64,000 nucleotides of DNA from 'Fragaria x ananassa' phyllody phytoplasma (GTDB taxonomy: Bacteria > Bacillota_I > Bacilli_A > Acholeplasmatales > Acholeplasmataceae). Positions 29,884 through 39,166 of the stretch are shown here, one piece after another. Each line of letters opens with the position of its first letter. Within the stretch, counting starts at the first letter, position 1. The notes under the pieces are model-generated. The model was not told the DNA's origin. It was given only the letters and a program-made list of their open reading frames with translations, and searched no databases. The translations under genes and the position numbers were made by a program. The stretch is taken from assembly GCF_018274325.1 (NCBI RefSeq), contig NZ_JAGVRH010000002.1:34795-98794 (forward strand), in the 5' to 3' direction.

Positions 29884-31326
29884 ATGGAATCTTATATTAA
29901 AATTTGGGAAAAAATTTTAAAAAAACTATCTAAAATTTATAGTGATGAAGCTTTTAAAGAAACATTTTCTAATATTAAACAAATTTATAAAAATGATAAA
30001 GAAAAAAAAATAATCATTTTAGTAGAAACAGACTTTATCAAAAACAAAATTTATAAAATGTATTTTAAAAAAATAAAAGAATTAATCAAAGATGAAATTA
30101 AGAAAAAAATAACAATTGAATTCATTTCTAAAGAAAAATTTTTATCAAATAATACTAATGAAAACAATAACGAAAAAAAAACAGAAATTAAAAAAAATAA
30201 AATAAACTCAGAATTAGAAATTGAAAATTCTTTTTTAAATGTTTCTATAGAAGAAAGAAAAATAAAATTTAATAAATATAATTGCGGAAATATAAATCAT
30301 AAATATAATCTAAATAATTTTGTAATTGGAAAAAGTAATAAATTTGCATTTAATATAGCTAAAAAAATAATTAAAGAAAATAAAATTTCAATAAATCCTT
30401 TTTATATTTTTGGTAAAACTGGCACTGGTAAAACTCATCTTATACAAGGAATTGGAAATTATATTATAGAAAAACAAACCAAAAAAGTAATATATGTGAA
30501 AGCAGATGATTTTATTGAAGAATTTACTAATCAATTAAGAAAAGCCAAAATAGAAGATTTTAATGAAAAATATCGTGATATTGATGTTCTTTTAGTTGAT
30601 GATATCCAAATTATGGCAGGAGCTACAAGGACTCAAATGGAATTTTTTAAATTATTTGATTATCTTTATTTAAATCAAAAACAAATTATTATTACAAGTG
30701 ATAAACCTGCATCAGAATTAAAAAATATTATGAATAGATTAATTTCACGTTTTGAAGCTGGATTATTGGTTGACATTCAAAAACCTGATTTTTCACATCG
30801 TGTAAATATTTTAAAGAAAAAAATATTAGAATTTCAAGAAGAAAATCAAAATCCCCTAAAAGTTAAAAAAGAAATTTTAGAATTAATTGCCTCTTCTTTT
30901 ATTAATAATATCAGAGAAATGGAAGGAGCTTTATTAAGATTATTAAATTATGCTCAAATATTTGGTTATGAAATTGATTTAAAAGTTGCCAATGATGCTT
31001 TAGAACCTTTAATTAAAAGTAAAAAAAATATTTCTTATGATGAAGATGTTTTAGAAAAAATAAAATTAGTAGTTAGTAATTTTTTCAATATTAGTATTCG
31101 TGATTTAATGGGAGAAAAAAAACAACATAAATATACTTTTCCACGTCATATTGCAATGTATTTAATCAAAGAAATAAAAGGATTTCCTTATAATATTATT
31201 GGTAGTTTTTTTAAAAGAAAACATTCAGCTGCTTTTAAAGGTTATCAAAAAATTAAAAAGAAATGTAAAAATGATTTAGAATTAAAAAAATCAATTGAAC
31301 TTATTTTAAAAAAAATCAACTCTTGA
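29884..31326 (+). CDS. dnaA: Chromosomal replication initiator DnaA
   Basis: 480-residue AAA+ initiator. Domain I (about 1-80) and a charged linker precede the ATPase domain with [10 protein letters not shown], Walker A G-K-T-G-T-G-K-T (177-184) and Walker B V-L-L-V-D-D-I-Q. The C-terminal DNA-binding helix-turn-helix carries F-P-R-H-I-A-M-Y-L (the usual form has P-R-Q or P-R-H and I-A-M-Y-L). AAAAAGG precedes the ATG. It ends in TGA, which supports the standard bacterial code here. Confidence 0.97.
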   Translation: MESYIKIWEKILKKLSKIYSDEAFKETFSNIKQIYKNDKEKKIIILVETDFIKNKIYKMYFKKIKELIKDEIKKKITIEFISKEKFLSNNTNENNNEKKTEIKKNKINSELEIENSFLNVSIEERKIKFNKYNCGNINHKYNLNNFVIGKSNKFAFNIAKKIIKENKISINPFYIFGKTGTGKTHLIQGIGNYIIEKQTKKVIYVKADDFIEEFTNQLRKAKIEDFNEKYRDIDVLLVDDIQIMAGATRTQMEFFKLFDYLYLNQKQIIITSDKPASELKNIMNRLISRFEAGLLVDIQKPDFSHRVNILKKKILEFQEENQNPLKVKKEILELIASSFINNIREMEGALLRLLNYAQIFGYEIDLKVANDALEPLIKSKKNISYDEDVLEKIKLVVSNFFNISIRDLMGEKKQHKYTFPRHIAMYLIKEIKGFPYNIIGSFFKRKHSAAFKGYQKIKKKCKNDLELKKSIELILKKINS

Positions 31327-31416
31327 TTTGATTTGAAAAAATAAAAAATAAAGATTAAAAAAAGAATTAAGATAAAAATAATAATTAATAATAAAAAAAA
31401 GGATAAACTCAATTAA

Positions 31417-32553
31417 ATGTATTTAGAAATTAATAAAAATATCTTTTTAGAGCAACTTTTAAAAATTCAAAAAATTTTGCCACAAAAAACATTTTTCCCT
31501 ATTTTTAATGCTTTAAAATTAACAACTTGTAAAAATAACTTAATTTTAGAAGTTAATAATGGTCATATCGCTATTAAAATAAAAATTAATGATTCGAGTT
31601 TGAAAATTAAAAAAGAAGGACAAATAGCTTGCTTAGGAAAATACTTTATTGAAATAATTAAAAAAATTAATGATTCTTTGATTAAAATTACAGTTACAGA
31701 AAATAATTTTTTAGTAATTAAAACTAGTTTTTGTGAATATAAATTAAAATTAATGGAAATTTTAGATTTTTTATCACTTGAATTTACTTTCCATAAGTTA
31801 CCTTTTTTTGAAATTGAAACCTTACGTTTTAAAAATATGATTAAAGAAATAAATATTTCTAATGCTAAAAATGAAAAAAGACCTATTTTAATGGGAATGA
31901 ATTTAATTTATCAAGAACAAATGTTAAAAGCTTTGGCAACTGATGCTTTTAGAATGAGTCGTAAAAATATTAAATTAGATATTGCTTATAATGATTTTAA
32001 TATTGTTATTCCTAATAAAAGCTTAGAAGAATTAATTAAAATATTAGAATATTGTGAAACCAAAACTTTAAAAATTTATTCAGATAATCATAAAATTTTT
32101 TTAGAAATTGATAATTTATGGTTTCAAACTGCTCTTTTAGAAGGTAATTATCCTAAAATTCAAGAATTTAATTTTTTAAATTCTACTTCTAAAATTATTT
32201 TAAATAGAGAAGAATTAATAAAAATTTTAGAAAGAGTATCTTTGTTTTTTGCTAAAGAAGAAGGTAATAACAATATTATTACATTTGTTTTAACTGAAGA
32301 AAAAATAATTGAAATATCAACTTCAAGTCAAAATTTAGGAACTGCTTTAGAACAAATTATTCCTTTAGAAGTTGTCTCTTCCAGTTTTAAAATAGCTTTT
32401 AATGCTAAATATTTAGAAGATATTTTAAAAGTTTTAACCATGAAAGAAATTATTTTTTATTTTGAAAATCCTTTAAAACCATTTATTATTACTACTTTAG
32501 AAAAAGAATCTTCTATTCATTTAATTTTCCCAATTTTAATAGAAAATAATTAA
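31417..32553 (+). CDS. dnaN: DNA polymerase III beta subunit (sliding clamp)
   Basis: 378-residue three-domain clamp that encircles DNA and tethers the polymerase. Clear family segments: N-terminal F-x-I-F-N-A-L-K-L near residue 30, R-P-I-L-M-G near 155, A-T-D-A-F-R-M-S and the C-terminal clamp residues. Length is normal. It follows dnaA by 90 bases with an AAGGA site, the usual order at bacterial origins. Confidence 0.96.
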   Translation: MYLEINKNIFLEQLLKIQKILPQKTFFPIFNALKLTTCKNNLILEVNNGHIAIKIKINDSSLKIKKEGQIACLGKYFIEIIKKINDSLIKITVTENNFLVIKTSFCEYKLKLMEILDFLSLEFTFHKLPFFEIETLRFKNMIKEINISNAKNEKRPILMGMNLIYQEQMLKALATDAFRMSRKNIKLDIAYNDFNIVIPNKSLEELIKILEYCETKTLKIYSDNHKIFLEIDNLWFQTALLEGNYPKIQEFNFLNSTSKIILNREELIKILERVSLFFAKEEGNNNIITFVLTEEKIIEISTSSQNLGTALEQIIPLEVVSSSFKIAFNAKYLEDILKVLTMKEIIFYFENPLKPFIITTLEKESSIHLIFPILIENN

Positions 32554-32784
32554 TTTCTTTATATTTCTATATTGTTTTTTATATGATAATAAGATCATTA
32601 AAATATTAAATATGAATACTTTTTATGCTATAATGTAAGTAAGTTGTTTTTTATATTATCAATAAATTAATAATTTTTTTATATTTTTATTTCTAAATAT
32701 ATTATTTTTTTATTTAATTTTAATATCAAGGTTTAAGAAAGCGAATAAATTTAAACAAAATTTAAAAGAAGGAGATTATAATTT

Positions 32785-34410
32785 ATGAAATGGGAACCTC
32801 AAAGATTTGATGATGAAATAAATCAACAACCACATCAAACACCACAAAACCCAATTTATCCTTTCCCTAAATCTCCTAAAAGAGATTATTTATCAATTAT
32901 TGCTAGTATTTCAACTATTATTGTTAATTCATTTGTTATCTTTTTTTTAATGATATTAATGGTAGGAGCTAAAGAATTGCATAAAAATTTAGAACAAACA
33001 AAAGAAAAAGATACTAATTGGGCTCGTGATAAACAATATCAACCTTATGGCAAAAAGTTAAATATAGATGATTTTGTTGGATATAATGAATTAAAAAAAC
33101 AACTTCAAGAATATATCGATGTAGTAAATAAAAAAACAGATAAAAAAATAAATGAAGATTTACCAAGAGGAATTTTATTATATGGCCCTCCTGGAACAGG
33201 TAAAACTTTTTTAGCTAAATGTTTAGCTGGTTCTGTTTGTGATAATGCTCCTTTTTTTATTACAACTGGTTCAGATTTTGTTGAAAAATATGTTGGAATT
33301 GGGGCTCTTCGAATAAGATCTCTTTTTGAAACTGCTTCCAAAACTGCTCAAAAAAAAAATCAAAAATATTTTTTTATTTTCATTGATGAAATTGATGCTG
33401 TAGGTTTGAAAAGAACAGAAGATTCTCATAGAAATTCAGAACAAACATCAACCTTAACTGCTTTATTAACTCAAATGGATGGTTTTTCATCAAATCAAAC
33501 TCCTCAACCTATTATTATTGCTGCTACTAATAGAGATGATGTCTTGGATGAAGCTTTATTAAGAGAAGGACGTTTGGGAAGAAAAATTTTATTAGATTAT
33601 CCTGATTTGCTAACTACTAAAACTTTACTTGAAAAAATGCTTCCGAAAAACCATATTTCTAATCCAAATGATGAATTTTATAATGAAATAGCAACAATAA
33701 TTCATGGTTATAATTTTTCTCCTGCTCAAATTATGTCTTTAGTAAAAGAAGTGAAAAAAAATAATTCAATTGATCAAAATGTTATTTATGATGCAATGGA
33801 TTTAATTACACTGGGTGCTGAAAAAAAAGAGAAAAAACCAGACAAAGATAAAAAACGAACTATAATTCATGAATTGGGACATGCAGTTGTTGCTAAATCT
33901 TTAGGTTTTAAAGTTCATCGTGTTACCACTAAATCACGTGGTAAAACAGGTGGTTATTCTATTTTATTACCTTCTGAACATACTATTTTTTCAACTAAAA
34001 ATGATTTAATTAAAAAAATTATTATTGCTTTAGGAGGACGCGCAGCAGAACAAAAAAATTTAGAAGATATTAGTATGGGTTGTGGTGATGATTTAAACGA
34101 AGCTTATCAAATTGCTCGTCAGATGGTTTTAAATTTTGGTATGTCATTGAAAGATGATATGGAAGGATTAAACCCTTTAAGAGGGGTTCCACAAAATGAA
34201 ACAGCTGAAAAAAAAATTGAAAAAATTATTGATGAATCATATAAAATAGCAAAAGAAATTATAGAAGATCAAAAAAAAATATTTAATAAAGATAATTCAG
34301 AACAATATAAAAAACTTGATAATAATGAAAATTTATCCAATAAAGATTTTACAAATATTAAAACAAATTCTATTGAAATTGAAAACAACCAATTAAAATT
34401 AAAAAAATAA
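32785..34410 (+). CDS. ftsH: FtsH-type (HflB) AAA+ zinc metalloprotease
   Basis: 541-residue membrane protease. One hydrophobic segment is seen (about 37-61); most bacterial FtsH have two. The AAA domain has Walker A G-P-P-G-T-G-K-T (134-141), Walker B F-I-D-E-I-D, and a second region of homology L-L-R-E-G-R-L-G-R-K, which keeps both arginines of the usual G-R-F-D-R. The protease site H-E-L-G-H is at 362-366 with the third zinc ligand expected in G-D-D-L-N-E-A. AGGAG precedes the ATG. Phytoplasmas carry several FtsH paralogues, some in mobile units; this one sits in the core beside dnaA-dnaN. Confidence 0.93.
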   Translation: MKWEPQRFDDEINQQPHQTPQNPIYPFPKSPKRDYLSIIASISTIIVNSFVIFFLMILMVGAKELHKNLEQTKEKDTNWARDKQYQPYGKKLNIDDFVGYNELKKQLQEYIDVVNKKTDKKINEDLPRGILLYGPPGTGKTFLAKCLAGSVCDNAPFFITTGSDFVEKYVGIGALRIRSLFETASKTAQKKNQKYFFIFIDEIDAVGLKRTEDSHRNSEQTSTLTALLTQMDGFSSNQTPQPIIIAATNRDDVLDEALLREGRLGRKILLDYPDLLTTKTLLEKMLPKNHISNPNDEFYNEIATIIHGYNFSPAQIMSLVKEVKKNNSIDQNVIYDAMDLITLGAEKKEKKPDKDKKRTIIHELGHAVVAKSLGFKVHRVTTKSRGKTGGYSILLPSEHTIFSTKNDLIKKIIIALGGRAAEQKNLEDISMGCGDDLNEAYQIARQMVLNFGMSLKDDMEGLNPLRGVPQNETAEKKIEKIIDESYKIAKEIIEDQKKIFNKDNSEQYKKLDNNENLSNKDFTNIKTNSIEIENNQLKLKK

Positions 34411-34551
34411 TAATTATTTAACTTAAGCTATCCAAACTATTAAAACAACAATTAATAGTTTTTTTTTTTTTTTATTAAATTTATTTACTTATATTTTATT
34501 TTTAGTGTATAATATTATATTAACAGTTGTTTTAAAATAATATGGTGTATT

Positions 34552-34703
34552 GTTAATATTACTAATAATACTAATAATACTAATAATATTACTAATAATA
34601 TTACTAAACTAAACTAATAATACTAAACTAATAATATTACTAACTAAACTAATAATATTACTAACTAAACTAATAATATTACTAATAATATTAATAATAT
34701 TAA
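34552..34703. repeat. AT-only tandem repeat tract (VNTR-like)
   Basis: About 150 bases built from TAATAATATTAC-type units with inserted CTAAA. The clearest part repeats the 21-mer TAATAATATTACTAACTAAAC at about 34630-34672. It lies in the 400-base gap between ftsH and the metal-importer operon, about 100 bases before znuA. No spacers are present, so it is not a CRISPR array. Confidence 0.9.
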
Positions 34704-34807
34704 TTCACAAGATATTAAGATTTTAATAAAGATTTAACTGTTTTTGATTTAATAACTTAAAATAAATATTAAAGATTAACAAATTAGGAAAAAAGTATTT
34801 ATAATTT

Positions 34808-35977
34808 ATGAATGATTTTAATAAAAATATGACAAAGTTAATAATTAAAATTTTTTTAATAATTGGAATAACCACTTTTATTTTATTAATTCCTATATTT
34901 GCTTTTTTTCAACAAAAAAACTCTCAAAATACAAATAAAACAACAGTCACAATAGTAACAACAACAACTATGCTTCAAGATTTAGTTAAGCATTTAATTG
35001 GCGATGTTAATTGTGATGAAACCAAAGAACAATCAGAAAACAAATATCAAAAAATAAAAAATATCGAATGCCAAACTTTAATGGGTGTTGGAATTGATCC
35101 TCATAATTATAAAACTAAGTTATCAGATCGTCAAAAAATTAAAATAGCTGATTTAGTAATTGTGAATGGACTTCATTTAGAAGCTAAAATGCCTGATGCT
35201 TTTCAACACTTTGCTAAACCTAATTGTTTGCTTGATGTAGGTGAATTGTTAAAAGATGATAATGAATCTAAAGAACTTTTATTAAAAGAATCAAATTCAC
35301 AAGATTACGACCCTCATATTTGGTTTCAAATTGATTTATGGATAAATACTTTTTCAAATTTAAAAAACAAATTTTCAGAAAGAAAAATAGTTGACTCACA
35401 AGAAGACAAAGACAAATTAGAAACCAATTTTAAGATTTATAATGATGTTTTAAAAAAATTAAAAACACATATTATCAATTCAATGAAACCTTTATCCAAT
35501 AAAATTATAGTAACTGCTCATGATGCCTTTTCTTATTGGGAATCTTTTTGTAAACGCCATCAATTTCCTTTTGAATTAGAATCCATCCAAGGTATTTCTA
35601 CTCAAACAGAAGCTAGTAATAATAAAATAGTCACTTTAGCGCGAAAATTAGCTCAACAAGATATTAAAGCTATTTTTACTGAAACCTCTATGCCTAAAGA
35701 TTCTTTAAAAAGTTTGAAAGAAGAGGTCGACAAACAAAGAAGAGTTCAGGGATTAAGTGGTGAAATTAAAATAGTGGAGCAGGAAGAGTTATATTCAGAT
35801 TCTTTAGGAACAGATAAATATCAAGAAAGTTTTTCACCTTCTTCTTTAACTTCAAATTCAAATCAATATTCACATGCAACTTATATCGGAGCTTTTTTAA
35901 ATAATCTTAAAATTATAAGGGAGAATTTATTAAGTGAACAACCAAACCAAACTAAATCAAATAGCAATTATAGTTAA
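34808..35977 (+). CDS. znuA: Metal ABC transporter, substrate-binding protein (ZnuA/MntA/TroA family)
   Basis: 389-residue cluster A-I binding protein that captures Zn or Mn outside the cell. An N-terminal hydrophobic segment (about 10-32) has no lipobox cysteine, so it is probably a membrane anchor. Metal-ligand segments are visible: G-I-D-P-H-N-Y, D-P-H-I-W-F, T-A-H-D-A-F-S-Y and, late, an Asp in Y-S-D-S-L-G. It is longer than usual (about 300), with a low-complexity Ser/Asn/Gln-rich tail. It starts a four-gene operon; its 3' end overlaps the ATPase gene by 44 bases. Confidence 0.9.
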   Translation: MNDFNKNMTKLIIKIFLIIGITTFILLIPIFAFFQQKNSQNTNKTTVTIVTTTTMLQDLVKHLIGDVNCDETKEQSENKYQKIKNIECQTLMGVGIDPHNYKTKLSDRQKIKIADLVIVNGLHLEAKMPDAFQHFAKPNCLLDVGELLKDDNESKELLLKESNSQDYDPHIWFQIDLWINTFSNLKNKFSERKIVDSQEDKDKLETNFKIYNDVLKKLKTHIINSMKPLSNKIIVTAHDAFSYWESFCKRHQFPFELESIQGISTQTEASNNKIVTLARKLAQQDIKAIFTETSMPKDSLKSLKEEVDKQRRVQGLSGEIKIVEQEELYSDSLGTDKYQESFSPSSLTSNSNQYSHATYIGAFLNNLKIIRENLLSEQPNQTKSNSNYS

Positions 35978-36722
35978 AGATTTAACAGTTAGTTATTATT
36001 TAAAACCTGTTTTATGGGATATTGATCTTGATTTTTATCAAAGTTCTTTAACAGCTATTGTAGGACCTAATGGAGCAGGAAAATCTACTTTAATTAAAAC
36101 TTTAATTGAATTAATTCCTAAAGTTTCTGGAGAAATTTTATTCCAAGGAAAAAAGTATAAAAAAATAAGAAAGAAAATAGCATATGTTCCACAAAGAAAT
36201 TCAGTTGATTGGGATTTCCCTACTACTGTTTTTGATGTTGTTTTAATGGGTCGTTATGGACATTTAGGTTGGTTTTGTAGACCCAATAATAAAGATTATC
36301 AAATAGTCATTCAATCTTTACAAAAAGTAGGGATGGAACCTTTAAAAGAACGCCAAATATCAGAACTTTCTGGGGGACAGCAACAAAGAATTTTTTTAGC
36401 ACGTGCTTTAGCACAACAAGGAGATATTTATTTAATGGATGAACCTTTTCAAGGAGTTGATATTCAAACTGAAAAAAAAATTATCGCCGTTTTAAAAGAT
36501 TTACAAAAAGAAAATAAAACTATTATTGTAGTACATCATGATTTAGAAACAGTTCCTCAATATTTTGATCATGTTGTTTTGTTAAATATTCAAAAGATAG
36601 CAAGTGGACCTATTGAAACTACTTTTACTGCTGAAAATATTCAAAAAACTTATCAAAATTATCAATTAAAAAATATTACTCTTTCCTCGCCCTCTTCTAA
36701 TTCAGAAAATAAGAAATATTAA
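35934..36722 (+). CDS. znuC: Metal ABC transporter ATPase (ZnuC/MntB family)
   Basis: 262-residue ATPase with Walker A G-P-N-G-A-G-K-S-T, the Q-loop segment V-P-Q-R-N-S-V-D-W-D-F-P (diagnostic of Mn/Zn importers), signature L-S-G-G-Q-Q-Q-R, Walker B Y-L-M-D-E-P-F-Q-G-V-D and the switch His in V-V-H-H-D-L. GTG start after AAGGGAG, inside the end of znuA. Confidence 0.93.
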   Translation: MNNQTKLNQIAIIVKDLTVSYYLKPVLWDIDLDFYQSSLTAIVGPNGAGKSTLIKTLIELIPKVSGEILFQGKKYKKIRKKIAYVPQRNSVDWDFPTTVFDVVLMGRYGHLGWFCRPNNKDYQIVIQSLQKVGMEPLKERQISELSGGQQQRIFLARALAQQGDIYLMDEPFQGVDIQTEKKIIAVLKDLQKENKTIIVVHHDLETVPQYFDHVVLLNIQKIASGPIETTFTAENIQKTYQNYQLKNITLSSPSSNSENKKY

Positions 36723-36735
36723 AAGGTAAATTAAT

Positions 36736-37800
36736 GTGATTGTTGATATTATATATATTTTATGTCAAAGTAGTACTTTAAAAATTTTATTAGGTATTTC
36801 TTTATTAGGTTTTGCTGCGGGTATTTTAGGAGTTTTTGTTATTTTAAAACAAAAAGCTTTATTAGGAGATGCTGTTTCTCATACTGTTTTGCCAGGAATT
36901 GCTATATCTTATCTTTGTTTTCATAAAACTACTATTTGGGTTATTTGGTTAGGTTCCTTTGGGGCTGCTCTTGTTTCTTTATTTTTGATGGAAATTATGA
37001 AAAGATATTCTAAAATTAAAATAGATACTATTTTATCTTTGTTGTTAGCTTCTTTTTTTGGTTTAGGAAATGTTTTAATAGCTTATGCTCAAAAAAGTTC
37101 TCAAGATAGTTCTATTGCTGTTTTAGAAAAGTTTATTTTTGGACAAGTGGCATTAATTTCTAAAGATGATTTGATTTATATAGCCATGGCTTCTTTAATA
37201 GTTTTGGTAGTTGTTTTTTGTTTATGGAAAGAATTAAAGATTTTTATTTTTGATGAAATATTTGCTAGAAGTATGGGTTTTAATAATATTTTTATTAGTA
37301 TTATTTTTAATATTTTATTAATTGGGATTATTGTTATTAGTTTAAAAATTACAGGGATTATTTTAACTAGTGCTTTTTTAATTATGCCTGGTGTTATTGC
37401 TCGTCAGATGAGTGATAAATTATTAATTAATTTGATGATTGCTTCTTGTATTATGTTTTTTTCTGGTTTATTTGGGGTTGTTTTAAGTACTTTAAATTCT
37501 AATGTTCCTACAGGACCTGCTGTTATAGTTACGACAGCTATTCTTTTATTTATTGTCTTTTTATTTTCTCCTAAATATGGTGTTTTTCCGCGTAAATTTA
37601 AAAATTATTGTTATCAACAAAAGATTCGTAAATTTAAACAATTAATTCATTTTTACAAACATCGTACTTATTTCAATGTTCTTGAAATCGATGCTTTTTT
37701 ATTTGAAGAAAAGTATTTAAGCAAACAACAAGAACAAGTTATTATTACTGTTAAAGGAATTCATTTAGTTGAAAATTTAATTGATGGACGGTTTAAATAA
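36736..37800 (+). CDS. znuB: Metal ABC transporter permease 1 (ZnuB/MntC family) with a cytosolic extension
   Basis: 354-residue permease: about eight membrane segments over the first 280 residues (with G-D-A-V-S-H-T-V-L-P-G, the family motif), then about 70 charged residues with no membrane segment. GTG start after AAAAGG. Its stop overlaps the ATG of the second permease (TAATG), so translation is coupled. Two different permeases point to a heterodimeric channel. Confidence 0.9.
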   Translation: MIVDIIYILCQSSTLKILLGISLLGFAAGILGVFVILKQKALLGDAVSHTVLPGIAISYLCFHKTTIWVIWLGSFGAALVSLFLMEIMKRYSKIKIDTILSLLLASFFGLGNVLIAYAQKSSQDSSIAVLEKFIFGQVALISKDDLIYIAMASLIVLVVVFCLWKELKIFIFDEIFARSMGFNNIFISIIFNILLIGIIVISLKITGIILTSAFLIMPGVIARQMSDKLLINLMIASCIMFFSGLFGVVLSTLNSNVPTGPAVIVTTAILLFIVFLFSPKYGVFPRKFKNYCYQQKIRKFKQLIHFYKHRTYFNVLEIDAFLFEEKYLSKQQEQVIITVKGIHLVENLIDGRFK

Positions 37801-38882
37801 TGTTTAAATTAATTAATCAATTTGATTTAGATGTTTATGTGGTTTTAGTTTTTTGTGCTTTAGCTTTGTCGGTTTTAGGTGTTTTTTTGGTTTTAAAAAA
37901 AGTTTCTATGGTTATTGATGCTATTAGTCATAGTGTTTTATTAGGAATTGTTTTAGTTTTTTTAGTAGTTAAAAATTTAAATTCTCCTTTTTTAATTTTA
38001 GGAGCTACTGTAATTGGACTTTTGACTTTTTATTTAGTTGAATTAATAGGTAATAATCCTAGGATTAAAAAAGATTCTGCTATTGGGATTGTTTTTACTT
38101 TTTTCTTTGCTTTAGCCATTATTATTATTAGTGTTTATATTCGTGATGTTCATATGGATACTGATGCTGCTTTATTAGGAAATATTGAATTAACTAATCA
38201 AAGTGAATTGCCTAAAATTATTGTTGTTTTATTAGTAAATCTTGGTTTTATTTTTCTTTTTTATAAAGAATTAAAGATTTTTATTTTTGATCCTGCTTTG
38301 GCTGCTATTTTAGGTTTTTCTTCTTTAATCATTAATTATTGTCTAATGACTTTAATATCTGTGACAGCTGTTATTTCTTTTGATATTGTTGGTTCTGTAA
38401 TGACTATTGCATGTATTATTGGTCCTGCTTCAATTGCTCTTTTATTAAGTAAAAAATTAGTTAATTGTATCTTGTTATCAATGTGGTTTGCTTTTGTTAC
38501 TTCTAGCTTAGGTTATTTTTTAGGAATTATCTGGGATCTTCCAGTATCAGGATTAATTTCAGTAGTTATTTTAGTTCTTTTTTTATTAGTCCTTATTTTT
38601 GAACCACAAAATGGAATAATAGCTAAGATCATTAAAAATTATGTTCAAAAAAAATCTTTTATGATAATTGCTTTCTTAATGCATTTATATAATAATGATA
38701 AAGTTTGTAAAATTAATTATTTATCCAAATTAAAAGAAGAATTACAATGGTCTTGTATTAATTATGATCGTTGTATCCAAAAATCTTTAAAATTAGATTA
38801 TATTGTGATTAAAAATAATCATATTTTTCTAAAACCTTTAGGTAAACAAATTTTAGAAGAAAAAATAGCTTCTTCTATTTAA
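37800..38882 (+). CDS. znuB: Metal ABC transporter permease 2 (ZnuB/MntD family) with a possible winged-helix tail
   Basis: 360-residue permease related to the gene before it. The family motif reads I-D-A-I-S-H-S-V-L-L-G. After the membrane part (to about 275) comes a tail of about 85 residues: basic helix, then L-K-E-E-L-Q-W-S ... L-D-Y-I-V-I-K-N-N-H-I-F-L-K-P-L-G-K-Q-I-L, which reads like a small winged-helix unit. Such tails are seen on some Mn/Zn permeases; their role is unclear. It is last in the operon. Confidence 0.88.
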   Translation: MFKLINQFDLDVYVVLVFCALALSVLGVFLVLKKVSMVIDAISHSVLLGIVLVFLVVKNLNSPFLILGATVIGLLTFYLVELIGNNPRIKKDSAIGIVFTFFFALAIIIISVYIRDVHMDTDAALLGNIELTNQSELPKIIVVLLVNLGFIFLFYKELKIFIFDPALAAILGFSSLIINYCLMTLISVTAVISFDIVGSVMTIACIIGPASIALLLSKKLVNCILLSMWFAFVTSSLGYFLGIIWDLPVSGLISVVILVLFLLVLIFEPQNGIIAKIIKNYVQKKSFMIIAFLMHLYNNDKVCKINYLSKLKEELQWSCINYDRCIQKSLKLDYIVIKNNHIFLKPLGKQILEEKIASSI

Positions 38883-39166
38883 CTATTTTTATTTTGCTAA
38901 TTGCATCCAATCCTTCTTAATAGTTGAAATTTTAAAATTTATAATTCAAAATAAGGTATACTATATAAGTAATTTCATTTTTAAATTTATATTTTTATTA
39001 CTATGACATTAATTATAAACGTTATAATTAATGTTTGTTTTACCAATTTTTTTTTGATTATGAATATTTTATAAATTAGTATCTTAAAATAGAAAATCAA
39101 TTATAATATAAAGTACATAAATTGATTGAATATAAAAATTTTTTGTTAGATACAAGGAGTTAAATT

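Noticed and set aside
33105..33341. 78-codon leftward frame
   Set aside because: Antisense to the Walker A region of ftsH; its Pro/Gly pattern is the mirror of that motif.
34552..34703. CRISPR-like repeat array
   Set aside because: Units are contiguous and AT-only with no spacers, and no cas genes are near.
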